DNA of 8,002 nt from DAOMOP01 sp035444405 (GTDB taxonomy: Bacteria > Pseudomonadota > Gammaproteobacteria > Burkholderiales > Rhodocyclaceae). Numbering within the stretch: the stretch's first letter is position 1; each line of letters starts with the position of its first letter. The stretch lies in NCBI GenBank assembly GCA_035444405.1, contig DAOMOP010000184.1, positions 1-8,002 on the forward strand. The letters run 5' to 3'. A model generated the notes under the pieces. That model did not search any database and was not told the origin of the DNA. It saw only the letters and a list, made by a program, of their open reading frames with translations. The position numbers and the translations under genes are program-made. Shown in pieces: positions 1-5,818 of this stretch.

Positions 1-1394
1 TGGGCTTCAACCAGCACACCCGCGGCACCTGGGTGAACAACATGATCTACAACGTGCACCTGCTGGTGGGCAAGATCGCCGAGCCCGGCAACAGTCCGTT
101 CTCGCTCACCGGCCAGCCGTCGGCCTGCGGCACGGCACGCGAGGTCGGCACCTTCGCGCACCGTCTGCCGGCCGACATGGTCGTCATGAATCCGAAACAC
201 CGCGAGTTCGCCGAGAAGGTGTGGCAGCTGCCCGAAGGCACGATCCCGCCGTGGATCGGCTTCCATGCGGTCGCGCAGAGCCGCGCGCTGAAGGACGGCG
301 TGATCAAGTGCTACTGGACCTCGACCACCAACAACATGCAGGCGGGTCCGAACATCAACGACGAGATCTACCCCGGCTGGCGCAATCCGGAGGCCTTCAT
401 CGTCGTCTCGGACGTGTATCCGACCGTCTCGGCGCTGTCGGCGGACCTGATCCTGCCTTCGGCGATGTGGATGGAGAAGGAAGGCGCCTACGGCAACGCC
501 GAGCGGCGCGGCCAGTTCTGGCGCCAGCAGGTCAAGGCGCCGGGGCAGGCGAAGAGCGACCTGTGGCAGTACCTCGAGTTCGCCAAGCGCTTCAAGGTCG
601 AGGAGGTGTGGCCGGAGGAGCTGCTCGCGAAAAAACCCGAATATCGCGGCAAGACGCTGTTCGACATCCTGTTCAGGAACGGCGAGGTCGACAAGTTCCC
701 GCTCTCCGAGGTCCCCAAGGTCAATGCGCACGCGTGGGACGGCTACATGAACGACGAATCGCGCGAGCTCGGCTTCTACGTGCAGAAGGGCCTGTTCGAG
801 GAGTACGCGCGCTTTGGCCGCGGCAAGGCGCACGACCTCGCCTATTTCGACGACTACCACCGCGCGCGCGGCCTGCGCTGGCCGGTCGTCGACGGCAAGG
901 AGACGCTGTGGCGCTACCGTGAAGGCTACGATCCGTACGTGCAGGCGGGCGAGGGCTGGAGCTTCTATGGTCACGCGGACAAGAAGGCGGTGATCTTCGC
1001 GCTGCCCTACCAGGATCCGCCCGAGAAGCCCGATGCCGAGTACGACCTGTGGTTGTGCACGGGCCGCGTGCTCGAGCACTGGCACACCGGCTCGATGACG
1101 CGGCGCGTGACCGAGCTGCACCGTTCGGTGCCCGAGGCGCAGGTGTTCATGCATCCGGACGACGCGCAAAGCCGCGGCCTGCAGCGCGGCATGGCGGTGA
1201 AGGTCGCGTCCAGGCGCGGCGAGATCGTCGCGCGCCTCGAGACGCGCGGCCGCAACAAGCCGCCGCAGGGGCTGATCTTCGTGCCGTTCTTCGATGAGGG
1301 ACGGCTGGTCAACAAGCTGCTGCTCGACGCGACCTGCCCGATCTCGAAGGAAACGGACTTCAAGAAGTGCCCGGTGAAGGTGACCCAGGCCTAG
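1..1394 (+). CDS. napA: Periplasmic nitrate reductase catalytic subunit NapA, C-terminal part (5' truncated by window edge)
   Basis: Molybdopterin-dependent periplasmic nitrate reductase, which reduces nitrate to nitrite using electrons from NapB. Only the last 463 or so residues are here, a little over half of a typical ~830-residue NapA. The frame is open from base 3 (bases 1-2 end a cut codon) and begins GFNQHTRGTW, an internal NapA motif; the GTG at 33 is therefore an internal Val codon, not a start. Recognisable NapA blocks follow: SLTGQPSACGTAREVGTFAH, LPADMVV, NNMQAGPNIN, YPTVSALSADLILP, MWMEKEGAYGNAERR, AKSDLWQ, the molybdopterin-dinucleotide-binding C-terminal domain with TGRVLEHWHTGSMTRR, and the family ending KETDFKKCPVKV. 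The Tat leader, N-terminal [4Fe-4S] cysteines and Mo-ligating Cys lie upstream of the window. Stop TAG at 1392-1394. No frameshift is visible. Identification is very secure from recalled E. coli NapA similarity. Confidence 0.98.
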   Translation, partial: GFNQHTRGTWVNNMIYNVHLLVGKIAEPGNSPFSLTGQPSACGTAREVGTFAHRLPADMVVMNPKHREFAEKVWQLPEGTIPPWIGFHAVAQSRALKDGVIKCYWTSTTNNMQAGPNINDEIYPGWRNPEAFIVVSDVYPTVSALSADLILPSAMWMEKEGAYGNAERRGQFWRQQVKAPGQAKSDLWQYLEFAKRFKVEEVWPEELLAKKPEYRGKTLFDILFRNGEVDKFPLSEVPKVNAHAWDGYMNDESRELGFYVQKGLFEEYARFGRGKAHDLAYFDDYHRARGLRWPVVDGKETLWRYREGYDPYVQAGEGWSFYGHADKKAVIFALPYQDPPEKPDAEYDLWLCTGRVLEHWHTGSMTRRVTELHRSVPEAQVFMHPDDAQSRGLQRGMAVKVASRRGEIVARLETRGRNKPPQGLIFVPFFDEGRLVNKLLLDATCPISKETDFKKCPVKVTQA

Positions 1395-1402
1395 TGCCGT
1401 CT

Positions 1403-1442
1403 GCCCCGAAGGGGCGGCGTACCCGCCCGCCCCTCGAAGGGG
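1403..1442 (+). repeat. Two tandem GC hairpins between napA and napG
   Basis: Two short perfect inverted repeats sit 9-48 bases after the napA stop. Hairpin 1 is GCCCC-GAA-GGGGC (1403-1415). Hairpin 2 is CCCCT-CGA-AGGGG (1430-1442). Both share a CCCC(T)CGAAGGGG-like core. An alternative pairing is possible: AGGGGCG (1410-1416) can pair with CGCCCCT (1428-1434), 7 bp with an 11-base loop, which would exclude both small hairpins. No T-run follows, so this is not a classical intrinsic terminator. It may be an mRNA stabilising or partial-termination element, or a dispersed GC repeat. Function is inference. Confidence 0.5.
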
Positions 1443-1473
1443 AAGGAACCTGCTGACAGGCGATTTTGCGGAC

Positions 1474-1596
1474 ATGAGCGACGACCAGACCCTGTGTGCC
1501 GGCGAGCCGGCGACCCCGCGCCGCCGCCGCTTCCTGAAGGCCTCGGCGGCCGGTGCGGGCCTGCTGGCGAAGCTGCCGCAGCCGTTGCGCATTAAA
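1474..1596 (+). CDS. Twin-arginine leader start, probable 5' end of napG cut by assembly gap
   Basis: ATG at 1474 opens a reading frame of 41 codons that runs into the Ns. It translates to a short polar N-region, then PRRRRFLKASAAGAG and LLAKLPQPLRIK, the layout of a Tat signal peptide (RRxFLK plus a small-residue hydrophobic stretch). NapG is a Tat-exported protein and this is where its start is expected, about 80 bases after the napA stop. However, the sequence after the Ns starts again with RRFLKEAAGVAGG in another phase, so the two halves cannot be one protein as drawn with ten Ns. Either the last ~57 bases before the gap are an assembly artefact and this is the real napG start, or it is the leader of a separate Tat protein whose body is missing. 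No strong SD immediately precedes the ATG; GGAAGGAA lies about 25 bases upstream. Confidence 0.55.
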
Positions 1597-1606
1597 NNNN
1601 NNNNNN
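1597..1606. other. Assembly gap (10 Ns)
   Basis: Ten undetermined bases, the only ones in the window. A round number of ten is typical of a placeholder of unknown length. The bases just before (CGCATTAAA) are unusually AT-rich for the region. The 17-mer CCGCCGCTTCCTGAAGG occurs both before the gap (1524-1540) and immediately after it (1607-1623), pointing to a repeat-mediated contig break. Confidence 0.9.
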
Positions 1607-2399
1607 CCGCCGCTTCCTGAAGGAAGCGGCCGGTGTCGCCGGCGGCGCCTGTCTGCTCGCGCTCGGCGTCGCGCTGTATACGCGGCAGGCCGCGGCGCTG
1701 CCGGCGACCGCGCTGCGCCCGCCCGGTGCGCTGGCCGAAGCGGATTTTCTGGCGGCCTGCGTGCGCTGCGGCCTGTGCGTGCGCGACTGTCCGTACGACA
1801 CGCTCAAGCTCGCCGAGCTCGGCGACAACGTCGCCACCGGCACGCCGTATTTCGAGGCGCGCAAGGTGCCGTGCGAGATGTGCGACGACATCCCGTGTGT
1901 GGTCGCGTGCCCGACCGGCGCGCTCGATCGCGGCCTGACCGACATCGAGGACGCGCGCATGGGGCTGGCGGTGCTGATCGACCACGAGACCTGTCTGAAC
2001 TACCTCGGGCTGCGCTGCGACGTCTGCTACCGCGTGTGTCCGGTGATCGACCGCGCGATCACGCTCGAGCGCTTTCACAACCCGCGCTCGGACCGCCACG
2101 CACTGTTTCTGCCCACGGTGCATTCGGAGCACTGCACCGGCTGCGGCAAGTGCGAGCAGGCCTGCGTGCTGCCCGACGCGGCGGCGATCAAGGTCTTGCC
2201 GATCGCGCTCGCGCAGGGCTCGCGGGCCGAGCACTACCTGCGCGGCTGGGAGGAGCGCGAGGCGGCCGGCGGCTCGCTGATCGGCGAGCAGATCGAGCTG
2301 CCGGTGCGCGGCATGGAAGATCAGCCCTATGGCGACACGCGTCTACGTCCCGACGCCCCGCCGGCGCCGGCCGGGCTGGATTCGGGGTGGAAACCATGA
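1607..2399 (+). CDS. napG: Ferredoxin-type protein NapG (periplasmic, four [4Fe-4S]), 5' end interrupted by gap
   Basis: Periplasmic iron-sulfur protein that works with membrane NapH as a quinol oxidation branch feeding electrons to the nitrate reductase. The first full codon is 1608. Counting from there (263 residues): Tat motif RRFLKEAAG at 1-9, hydrophobic stretch to ~24, then the NapG hallmark LPATALRPPGAL. Four cysteine clusters are visible: C51/C54/C57/C61; C89/C92/C97/C101; C129/C137/C140/C144; C176/C179/C182/C186, consistent with four [4Fe-4S] centres. The tail after ~232 is Pro-rich and unconserved to my eye; the protein is longer than the 231-residue E. coli NapG. The start is lost in the Ns; joining the leader at 1474 through the shared 17-mer would restore an intact, in-frame NapG. 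Any GTG start near 1761 would be internal, since it cuts the first Cys cluster. The stop overlaps the napH start (ATGA). Confidence 0.95.
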
Positions 2400-3310
2400 G
2401 CGCCGGATCGACCACGCCGGCAGGCCCGGGCGCCGCACGTGAGCGCCGGACCCGTCGCCCCGAACGCCCCGGACGCGATGCGGTGCGCACGAAAGGCTGG
2501 CTGCGCGCGCACAAATGGCTGTTGGCGCGCCGGGCCACGCAACTGGGCATTCTCGCCTTGTTCCTGCTCGGTCCGTGGTTCGGCATCTGGCTGGTCAAGG
2601 GCAATCTCACTTCGAGCCTGACGCTCGGGGTGCTGCCGCTGACCGACCCGTTCGTGCTCGCGCAGTCGCTCGCAGCCGGCCATCTGCCGTACCGCGAGGC
2701 GCTGATCGGCGCGGGCATCGTGCTCGCGTTCTACCTCCTCGTCGGCGGACGCATCTATTGCGCGTGGGTGTGCCCGGTCAACATCGTCACCGACTTCGCC
2801 GCCTGGCTGCGCCGGCGGCTGGGCATCAAGGGCGGGCGCGCGCCGGATGCGCGGCTGCGCCTGTGGCTGCTCGCGTTCGTGCTGGTGGTGGCCGCCGTGA
2901 CCGGCTCGCTCGCCTGGGAGTGGGTGAATCCGGTGTCGATGCTGCACCGTGGCCTGATCTTCGGCTTCGGTCTCGCCTGGGGCCTCGTCGCTGGCGTCTT
3001 TCTCTACGACCTGCTCGTCGCAAGCCGTGGCTGGTGTGGCCGCATCTGCCCGATGGGCGCGTTCTACGCGCTGCTCGGCACGCGCGCGCTGGTGCGTGTC
3101 AGCGCGGGGCGCCGCAGCGCCTGCGACGACTGCATGGACTGCTTCGCGGTGTGTCCCGAACCCCAGGTGATCCGGCCCGCCCTGAAGGCGATCGGCCAGC
3201 ACCACCCGCTGATTCTCGACAAGGACTGCACGGCCTGCGGGCGGTGTGTCGATGTGTGCGGCAAGGACGTTTTTCGTATTACGACCCGATTTGATAGGAG
3301 CGAGTCATGA
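2396..3310 (+). CDS. napH: Ferredoxin-type membrane protein NapH (quinol dehydrogenase)
   Basis: Inner-membrane partner of NapG, thought to oxidise quinol and pass electrons to NapG. 304 residues. The first ~45 residues are basic and Pro/Arg-rich (likely cytoplasmic, longer than in E. coli NapH). Predicted membrane segments lie near 48-66, 101-118, 155-173 and 185-207. Two CX3CP motifs flank the membrane core, CAWVCP (122-127) and CGRICP (214-219), followed by two C-terminal ferredoxin-type clusters, C243/C246/C249/C253 and C278/C281/C284/C288. The last cluster ends C-Gly rather than C-Pro. The start ATG at 2396 overlaps the napG stop by four bases, indicating translational coupling. The frame is open far upstream of this ATG, but that part is napG out of frame. 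The final ~15 codons are less GC-rich and contain CGA and AGG because they overlap the napB ribosome-binding site. Confidence 0.96.
   Translation: MSAGSTTPAGPGAARERRTRRPERPGRDAVRTKGWLRAHKWLLARRATQLGILALFLLGPWFGIWLVKGNLTSSLTLGVLPLTDPFVLAQSLAAGHLPYREALIGAGIVLAFYLLVGGRIYCAWVCPVNIVTDFAAWLRRRLGIKGGRAPDARLRLWLLAFVLVVAAVTGSLAWEWVNPVSMLHRGLIFGFGLAWGLVAGVFLYDLLVASRGWCGRICPMGAFYALLGTRALVRVSAGRRSACDDCMDCFAVCPEPQVIRPALKAIGQHHPLILDKDCTACGRCVDVCGKDVFRITTRFDRSES
3296..3300 (+). promoter_or_regulatory. Ribosome-binding site of napB
   Basis: AGGAG six bases before the napB ATG, within the last napH codons. It is one of the clearest SD sequences in the window and lies in a locally AT-richer patch (3269-3295), which may keep the site unstructured. 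Confidence 0.8.
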
Positions 3311-3762
3311 ACAAAAGGACCCGTAATTTCGTGTGTGCGCTGGTTGCCGTGCTCGGCGCGGGGGCGCTCGCGGCACCGCAGGCGATCGGTCAGGGCGATG
3401 TGTCGAGCCTGCGCGGTGCCGACGTCGCGGCGCCGGAGCTCGCCCCCGGCAGCTACCGCGTGCTGCCCGACGGCCCGCCGATTCCGCGCGACTACGTGCA
3501 GCAGCCGCCGATGATCCCGCACAAGATCGACGGCTACCAGGTGACGCTGAACTTCAACAAGTGCATGGACTGCCATTCGTGGACCCGCTATCGCGCCGCC
3601 GGCGCGACCAAGGTCAGCCTGACGCACTTCCAGGACCGCGACGCGAACGAGCTGTCGAACATCTCGCCGCGACGCTACTTCTGCATGCAGTGCCACGTGC
3701 CGCAGACCGACGCGCGGCCGCTGGTCGAGAACCGCTTCCAGCCCGCCACCGGCGTGCGCTGA
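3307..3762 (+). CDS. napB: Periplasmic nitrate reductase electron-transfer subunit NapB (diheme cytochrome c)
   Basis: Small periplasmic diheme cytochrome that forms the NapAB complex and hands electrons to NapA. 151 residues. An N-terminal Sec signal (basic MNKRTRN, hydrophobic core ~8-22) probably is cleaved near 22-30. Two c-type heme sites are visible, CMDCH (86-90) and CMQCH (126-130). H72 in the MIPHKI segment and H107 in LTHF are at the places of the distal heme ligands in this family, giving bis-His hemes. The DARPLVENRFQP ending is typical of NapB. ATG at 3307 overlaps the napH stop (ATGA). A 28-base gap to napC follows. Both heme sites depend on the Ccm machinery encoded just downstream. 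Confidence 0.97.
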   Translation: MNKRTRNFVCALVAVLGAGALAAPQAIGQGDVSSLRGADVAAPELAPGSYRVLPDGPPIPRDYVQQPPMIPHKIDGYQVTLNFNKCMDCHSWTRYRAAGATKVSLTHFQDRDANELSNISPRRYFCMQCHVPQTDARPLVENRFQPATGVR

Positions 3763-3790
3763 GTCGTGCTGTGACGAAACGGGGAACGAC

Positions 3791-4405
3791 ATGAGTGAAG
3801 ACAAGAGCAAGGGGATACGCGGGCGCCTGCGCGCCGCCGGTTTCGGCGGCATCGTGATCGTCTTTGCGGCGGGCATCATCTTCTGGGGCGGCTTCAACTG
3901 GGCCGTCGAGGCGACGAACACGGAGCGCTTCTGCCTGTCGTGCCACGAGATGGAGAACTTCGTCTATCAGGAGTATCGCAACACGATCCACTACCAGAAC
4001 CGCACCGGCGTGCGCGCGGTCTGCTCGGATTGCCACGTGCCCAACGAATGGGGGCCGAAGATGATCCGCAAGGTGCAGGCGAGCCGCGAGCTGTGGGGCA
4101 AGCTCACCGGCTCGATCGACACGCCCGAGAAGTTCAAGGCCAACCGCCTGCGGCTGGCCGAGCGCGAGTGGAAGCGCATGAAGGCGAACGACTCGCGCGA
4201 ATGCCGCAACTGCCACAGTTTCGAGTACTTCGACTACACCGCGCAGGGCCGGCGCTCGAACCACGCGCACCAGACCGGGCTGGCCGAGGGCAAGACCTGC
4301 ATCGACTGTCACAAGGGGATTGCGCACTCGCTGCCCCCCATCGAGCAGGACATCGGCATCGGCCGTGACGGTGCCGTGCCACAGGAGGCGTTCCGCCCCG
4401 AATGA
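3791..4405 (+). CDS. napC: Tetraheme quinol dehydrogenase NapC (NapC/NirT family)
   Basis: Membrane-anchored tetraheme cytochrome c that oxidises quinol and reduces NapB. 204 residues: a short cytoplasmic N-terminus, one uncleaved transmembrane helix at ~18-38, then a periplasmic domain with four heme motifs, CLSCH (48-52), CSDCH (78-82), CRNCH (138-142) and CIDCH (170-174). The helix is followed by ERFCLSCHEM, in which the Met after the first motif is a family feature. IAHSLP after the last motif is also typical. A GGGGAA element 5 bases or so before the ATG acts as SD. It is the last nap gene here; a hairpin follows. NirT or other members of the family are possible by sequence alone, but the position in napAGHBC fixes the call. 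Confidence 0.96.
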   Translation: MSEDKSKGIRGRLRAAGFGGIVIVFAAGIIFWGGFNWAVEATNTERFCLSCHEMENFVYQEYRNTIHYQNRTGVRAVCSDCHVPNEWGPKMIRKVQASRELWGKLTGSIDTPEKFKANRLRLAEREWKRMKANDSRECRNCHSFEYFDYTAQGRRSNHAHQTGLAEGKTCIDCHKGIAHSLPPIEQDIGIGRDGAVPQEAFRPE

Positions 4406-4425
4406 GGCCGGCCCGACGCCCGGGC

Positions 4426-4450
4426 GCCGCTCCGCCAGCAGCGGGGCGGC
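4426..4450 (+). terminator. Strong hairpin after napC, possible end of nap transcript
   Basis: A 10-bp stem (4426-4435 with 4441-4450; one G-U pair at 4431/4445) with loop CAGCA, starting 20 bases after the napC stop. It is followed by ATTCGAAGAA and not by a T-run, so it may be an inefficient or factor-assisted terminator or a 3' stabiliser. It separates the nap from the ccm genes. Confidence 0.45.
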
Positions 4451-4462
4451 ATTCGAAGAACC

Positions 4463-4479
4463 CCCGCGCGCGGCGCGGG
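4463..4479 (+). repeat. Second GC hairpin in the napC-ccmA spacer
   Basis: Perfect 7-bp inverted repeat CCCGCGC-GCG-GCGCGGG, 12 bases after the first hairpin and 38 bases before ccmA. No T-run follows (ATTCCACAATCC). It could be part of a double terminator or a 5' structure in ccm mRNA; function unproven. Confidence 0.4.
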
Positions 4480-4517
4480 ATTCCACAATCCGGCGGCGTG
4501 TGGTTCAATTGCGCCCC

Positions 4518-5144
4518 ATGCTCGAAGCCAACGACCTCGCCTGCCTGAAGGGCGACCGCCTGCTCTTCCGGGGGCTCGACCTGCGCGTCGTGCCGGGCGA
4601 GATGGTCCGCGTCGCCGGCCCCAACGGCGTCGGCAAGACGAGCCTGCTGCGCATCCTGTGCGGGCTCGCGCTGCAGGAGTACGGCGAGGTGCGATGGCAT
4701 GGCGTCGACACGCGCCGCGACCGCGAGAGCTTTCATCGCGCGCTGTTCTATCTCGGCCATGCGCCGGCGCTCAACGACTTGCTGACCCCGCTCGAAAACC
4801 TGCGCTTTGCATGCCGTGCCGGTGGCGACGCCGTCAGCGAAGCCGCCTGCATCGATGCGCTCGGGCGCATCGGGCTGGCCGCCCAGCGCGACCTGCCGGC
4901 GCGCGTGCTGTCGCAAGGGCAGCGCCGCCGCGTCGGTCTGGCACGGCTGTTCCTGGCCGCACAGCGCCCGCTGTGGGTGCTCGACGAGCCCTTCACCGCG
5001 CTCGACGTGCGCGCGGTCGCCGATCTCGCCGCGACGCTGTCGGCGCATTGCGAGGCCGGCGGCTGCGTGGTGCTCACCACGCATCAGGACGCCCCGTTCG
5101 AGCGGCCGCCTGCGGTCCTCGACCTGGCCGGAGTGGCGTGTTGA
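4518..5144 (+). CDS. ccmA: Cytochrome c biogenesis ATP-binding protein CcmA (heme exporter ABC subunit)
   Basis: Cytoplasmic ATPase of the CcmAB complex, which uses ATP hydrolysis to release heme-loaded CcmE from CcmC/D. 208 residues, the usual CcmA size (E. coli 207). Visible ABC motifs: Walker A GPNGVGKTS (34-42), signature LSQGQ (131-135), Walker B PLWVLDEP (151-158, Asp156/Glu157), and H-loop His189. ATG at 4518 gives the family length and an N-terminus of the expected kind (MLEANDLACLKG). The frame stays open upstream (GTG at 4500, TTG at 4509), but these lack better signals. There is no SD before the ATG (CAATTGCGCCCC). The 3' end overlaps ccmB by seven bases. Confidence 0.96.
   Translation: MLEANDLACLKGDRLLFRGLDLRVVPGEMVRVAGPNGVGKTSLLRILCGLALQEYGEVRWHGVDTRRDRESFHRALFYLGHAPALNDLLTPLENLRFACRAGGDAVSEAACIDALGRIGLAAQRDLPARVLSQGQRRRVGLARLFLAAQRPLWVLDEPFTALDVRAVADLAATLSAHCEAGGCVVLTTHQDAPFERPPAVLDLAGVAC
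5130..5133 (+). promoter_or_regulatory. Ribosome-binding site deciding the ccmB start
   Basis: GGAG inside the ccmA end. It lies four bases before GTG 5138 and seven before TTG 5141. Spacing slightly favours TTG; the resulting N-terminus (M-L-S versus M-S) and codon preference favour GTG. The sequence does not settle it. Confidence 0.45.
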
Positions 5145-5818
5145 GCGGACTGCTGGGCCCATTCGTCGCCGTGCTGCGCCGCGACCTGATGCTCGCCTGG
5201 CGCGGCCGTGCCGACGTGCTCGTCACGCTCGCCTTCTTCGTGATCGTCGTGTGCCTGTTTCCGTTCGGAGTCGGCGCCGAGATCAACCAGCTGCGCGCGA
5301 TCGCGCCGGGCGTGCTGTGGGTCGCCGCGCTGTTGTCGACGCTGCTGTCGCTGCACCGCCTGTTCGCGCAGGATCACGCCGACGGAACCCTCGAGCAGCT
5401 CCTGCTGTCTCCGGAACCGACCGCGCTGTGGGTCGTGGCCAAGGTCGCCGCGCACTGGATCGTCACCGGCCTGCCGCTGGTCCTTGCCGCTCCAGGGCTT
5501 GCCCTGCTATTTGACGTGGAGCAAGACGCCCTCGGAGTGCTTGTATTATCGTTGGCGCTGGGCTCGCCGATCCTCGCGCTGCTCGGCGCCGTCGGCGCGG
5601 CGCTGACGCTCGGGCTGCGCGGTGGCGGGGTGCTGCTGGCGCTGCTGGTGTTGCCGTTGTTCGTGCCGGTGCTGATCTTCGGCGCCGGCGCGGTGGACTC
5701 CCACCTTGCCGGCACCGGTGCGACGGCCCATCTGCTGCTGTTGGGCGGCGGCCTGCTCGGCGCCGTGGCGCTGGCGCCGTTCGCCTGCGCGGCGGCGCTC
5801 AGGATTGCAATGGAATGA
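5138..5818 (+). CDS. ccmB: Heme exporter membrane protein CcmB
   Basis: Integral inner-membrane subunit of the CcmAB ABC transporter. 226 residues from GTG 5138 (E. coli CcmB 220). Six membrane segments are seen near 26-46, 56-76, 103-125, 132-158, 163-184 and 197-220. The family motif DGTLEQLLLSP is at 82-92, preceded by LHRLFAQD. The start is non-ATG: GTG at 5138 or TTG at 5141, no ATG being available near the expected position (the next Met is inside the conserved N-terminus). It overlaps ccmA by seven bases (GTGTTGA) and ccmC by four (ATGA). A patch at 5505-5550 uses CTA, GTA and TTA codons, unusual in this GC-rich region; see findings. Confidence 0.95.
   Translation: MLSGLLGPFVAVLRRDLMLAWRGRADVLVTLAFFVIVVCLFPFGVGAEINQLRAIAPGVLWVAALLSTLLSLHRLFAQDHADGTLEQLLLSPEPTALWVVAKVAAHWIVTGLPLVLAAPGLALLFDVEQDALGVLVLSLALGSPILALLGAVGAALTLGLRGGGVLLALLVLPLFVPVLIFGAGAVDSHLAGTGATAHLLLLGGGLLGAVALAPFACAAALRIAME

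Noticed and set aside
33..35. GTG as start of napA
   Set aside because: The frame is open to the window edge and upstream residues match an internal NapA motif.
318..345. NapA variant WTSTTNNMQAG, differing from the E. coli-like WTMCTNNMQAG
   Set aside because: This position is not one of the metal or cofactor ligands I know and appears variable among NapA proteins.
1761..1763. GTG as start of napG
   Set aside because: It lies inside the first Cys cluster and would remove the Tat leader; upstream in-frame sequence is clearly NapG.
2327..3205. Long antisense open frame opposite napH
   Set aside because: Same shadow-frame composition; napH on the + strand has all expected cysteine motifs and membrane segments.
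3291..3304. TTGATAGGAGCGAG as an FNR site before napB
   Set aside because: Only the left half matches; the right half GCGAG does not resemble ATCAA, and the sequence is explained by the napB SD.
1553..3310. A single long open frame joining the region after the first Tat leader to napH
   Set aside because: Up to 2395 it is napG read out of frame (Arg/Ala-rich, runs through the Ns); only the part from ATG 2396 is napH.
4134..5162. Antisense open frame opposite napC-ccmA
   Set aside because: Spans two recognised genes and their spacer; no recognisable domain, low-complexity Arg/Gly/Gln composition.
5511..5549. TTGACG and TATTAT as a sigma70 promoter pair in ccmB
   Set aside because: The spacing of 27 bases is far too long for a -35/-10 pair; only the FNR-type reading is kept, as a tentative finding.
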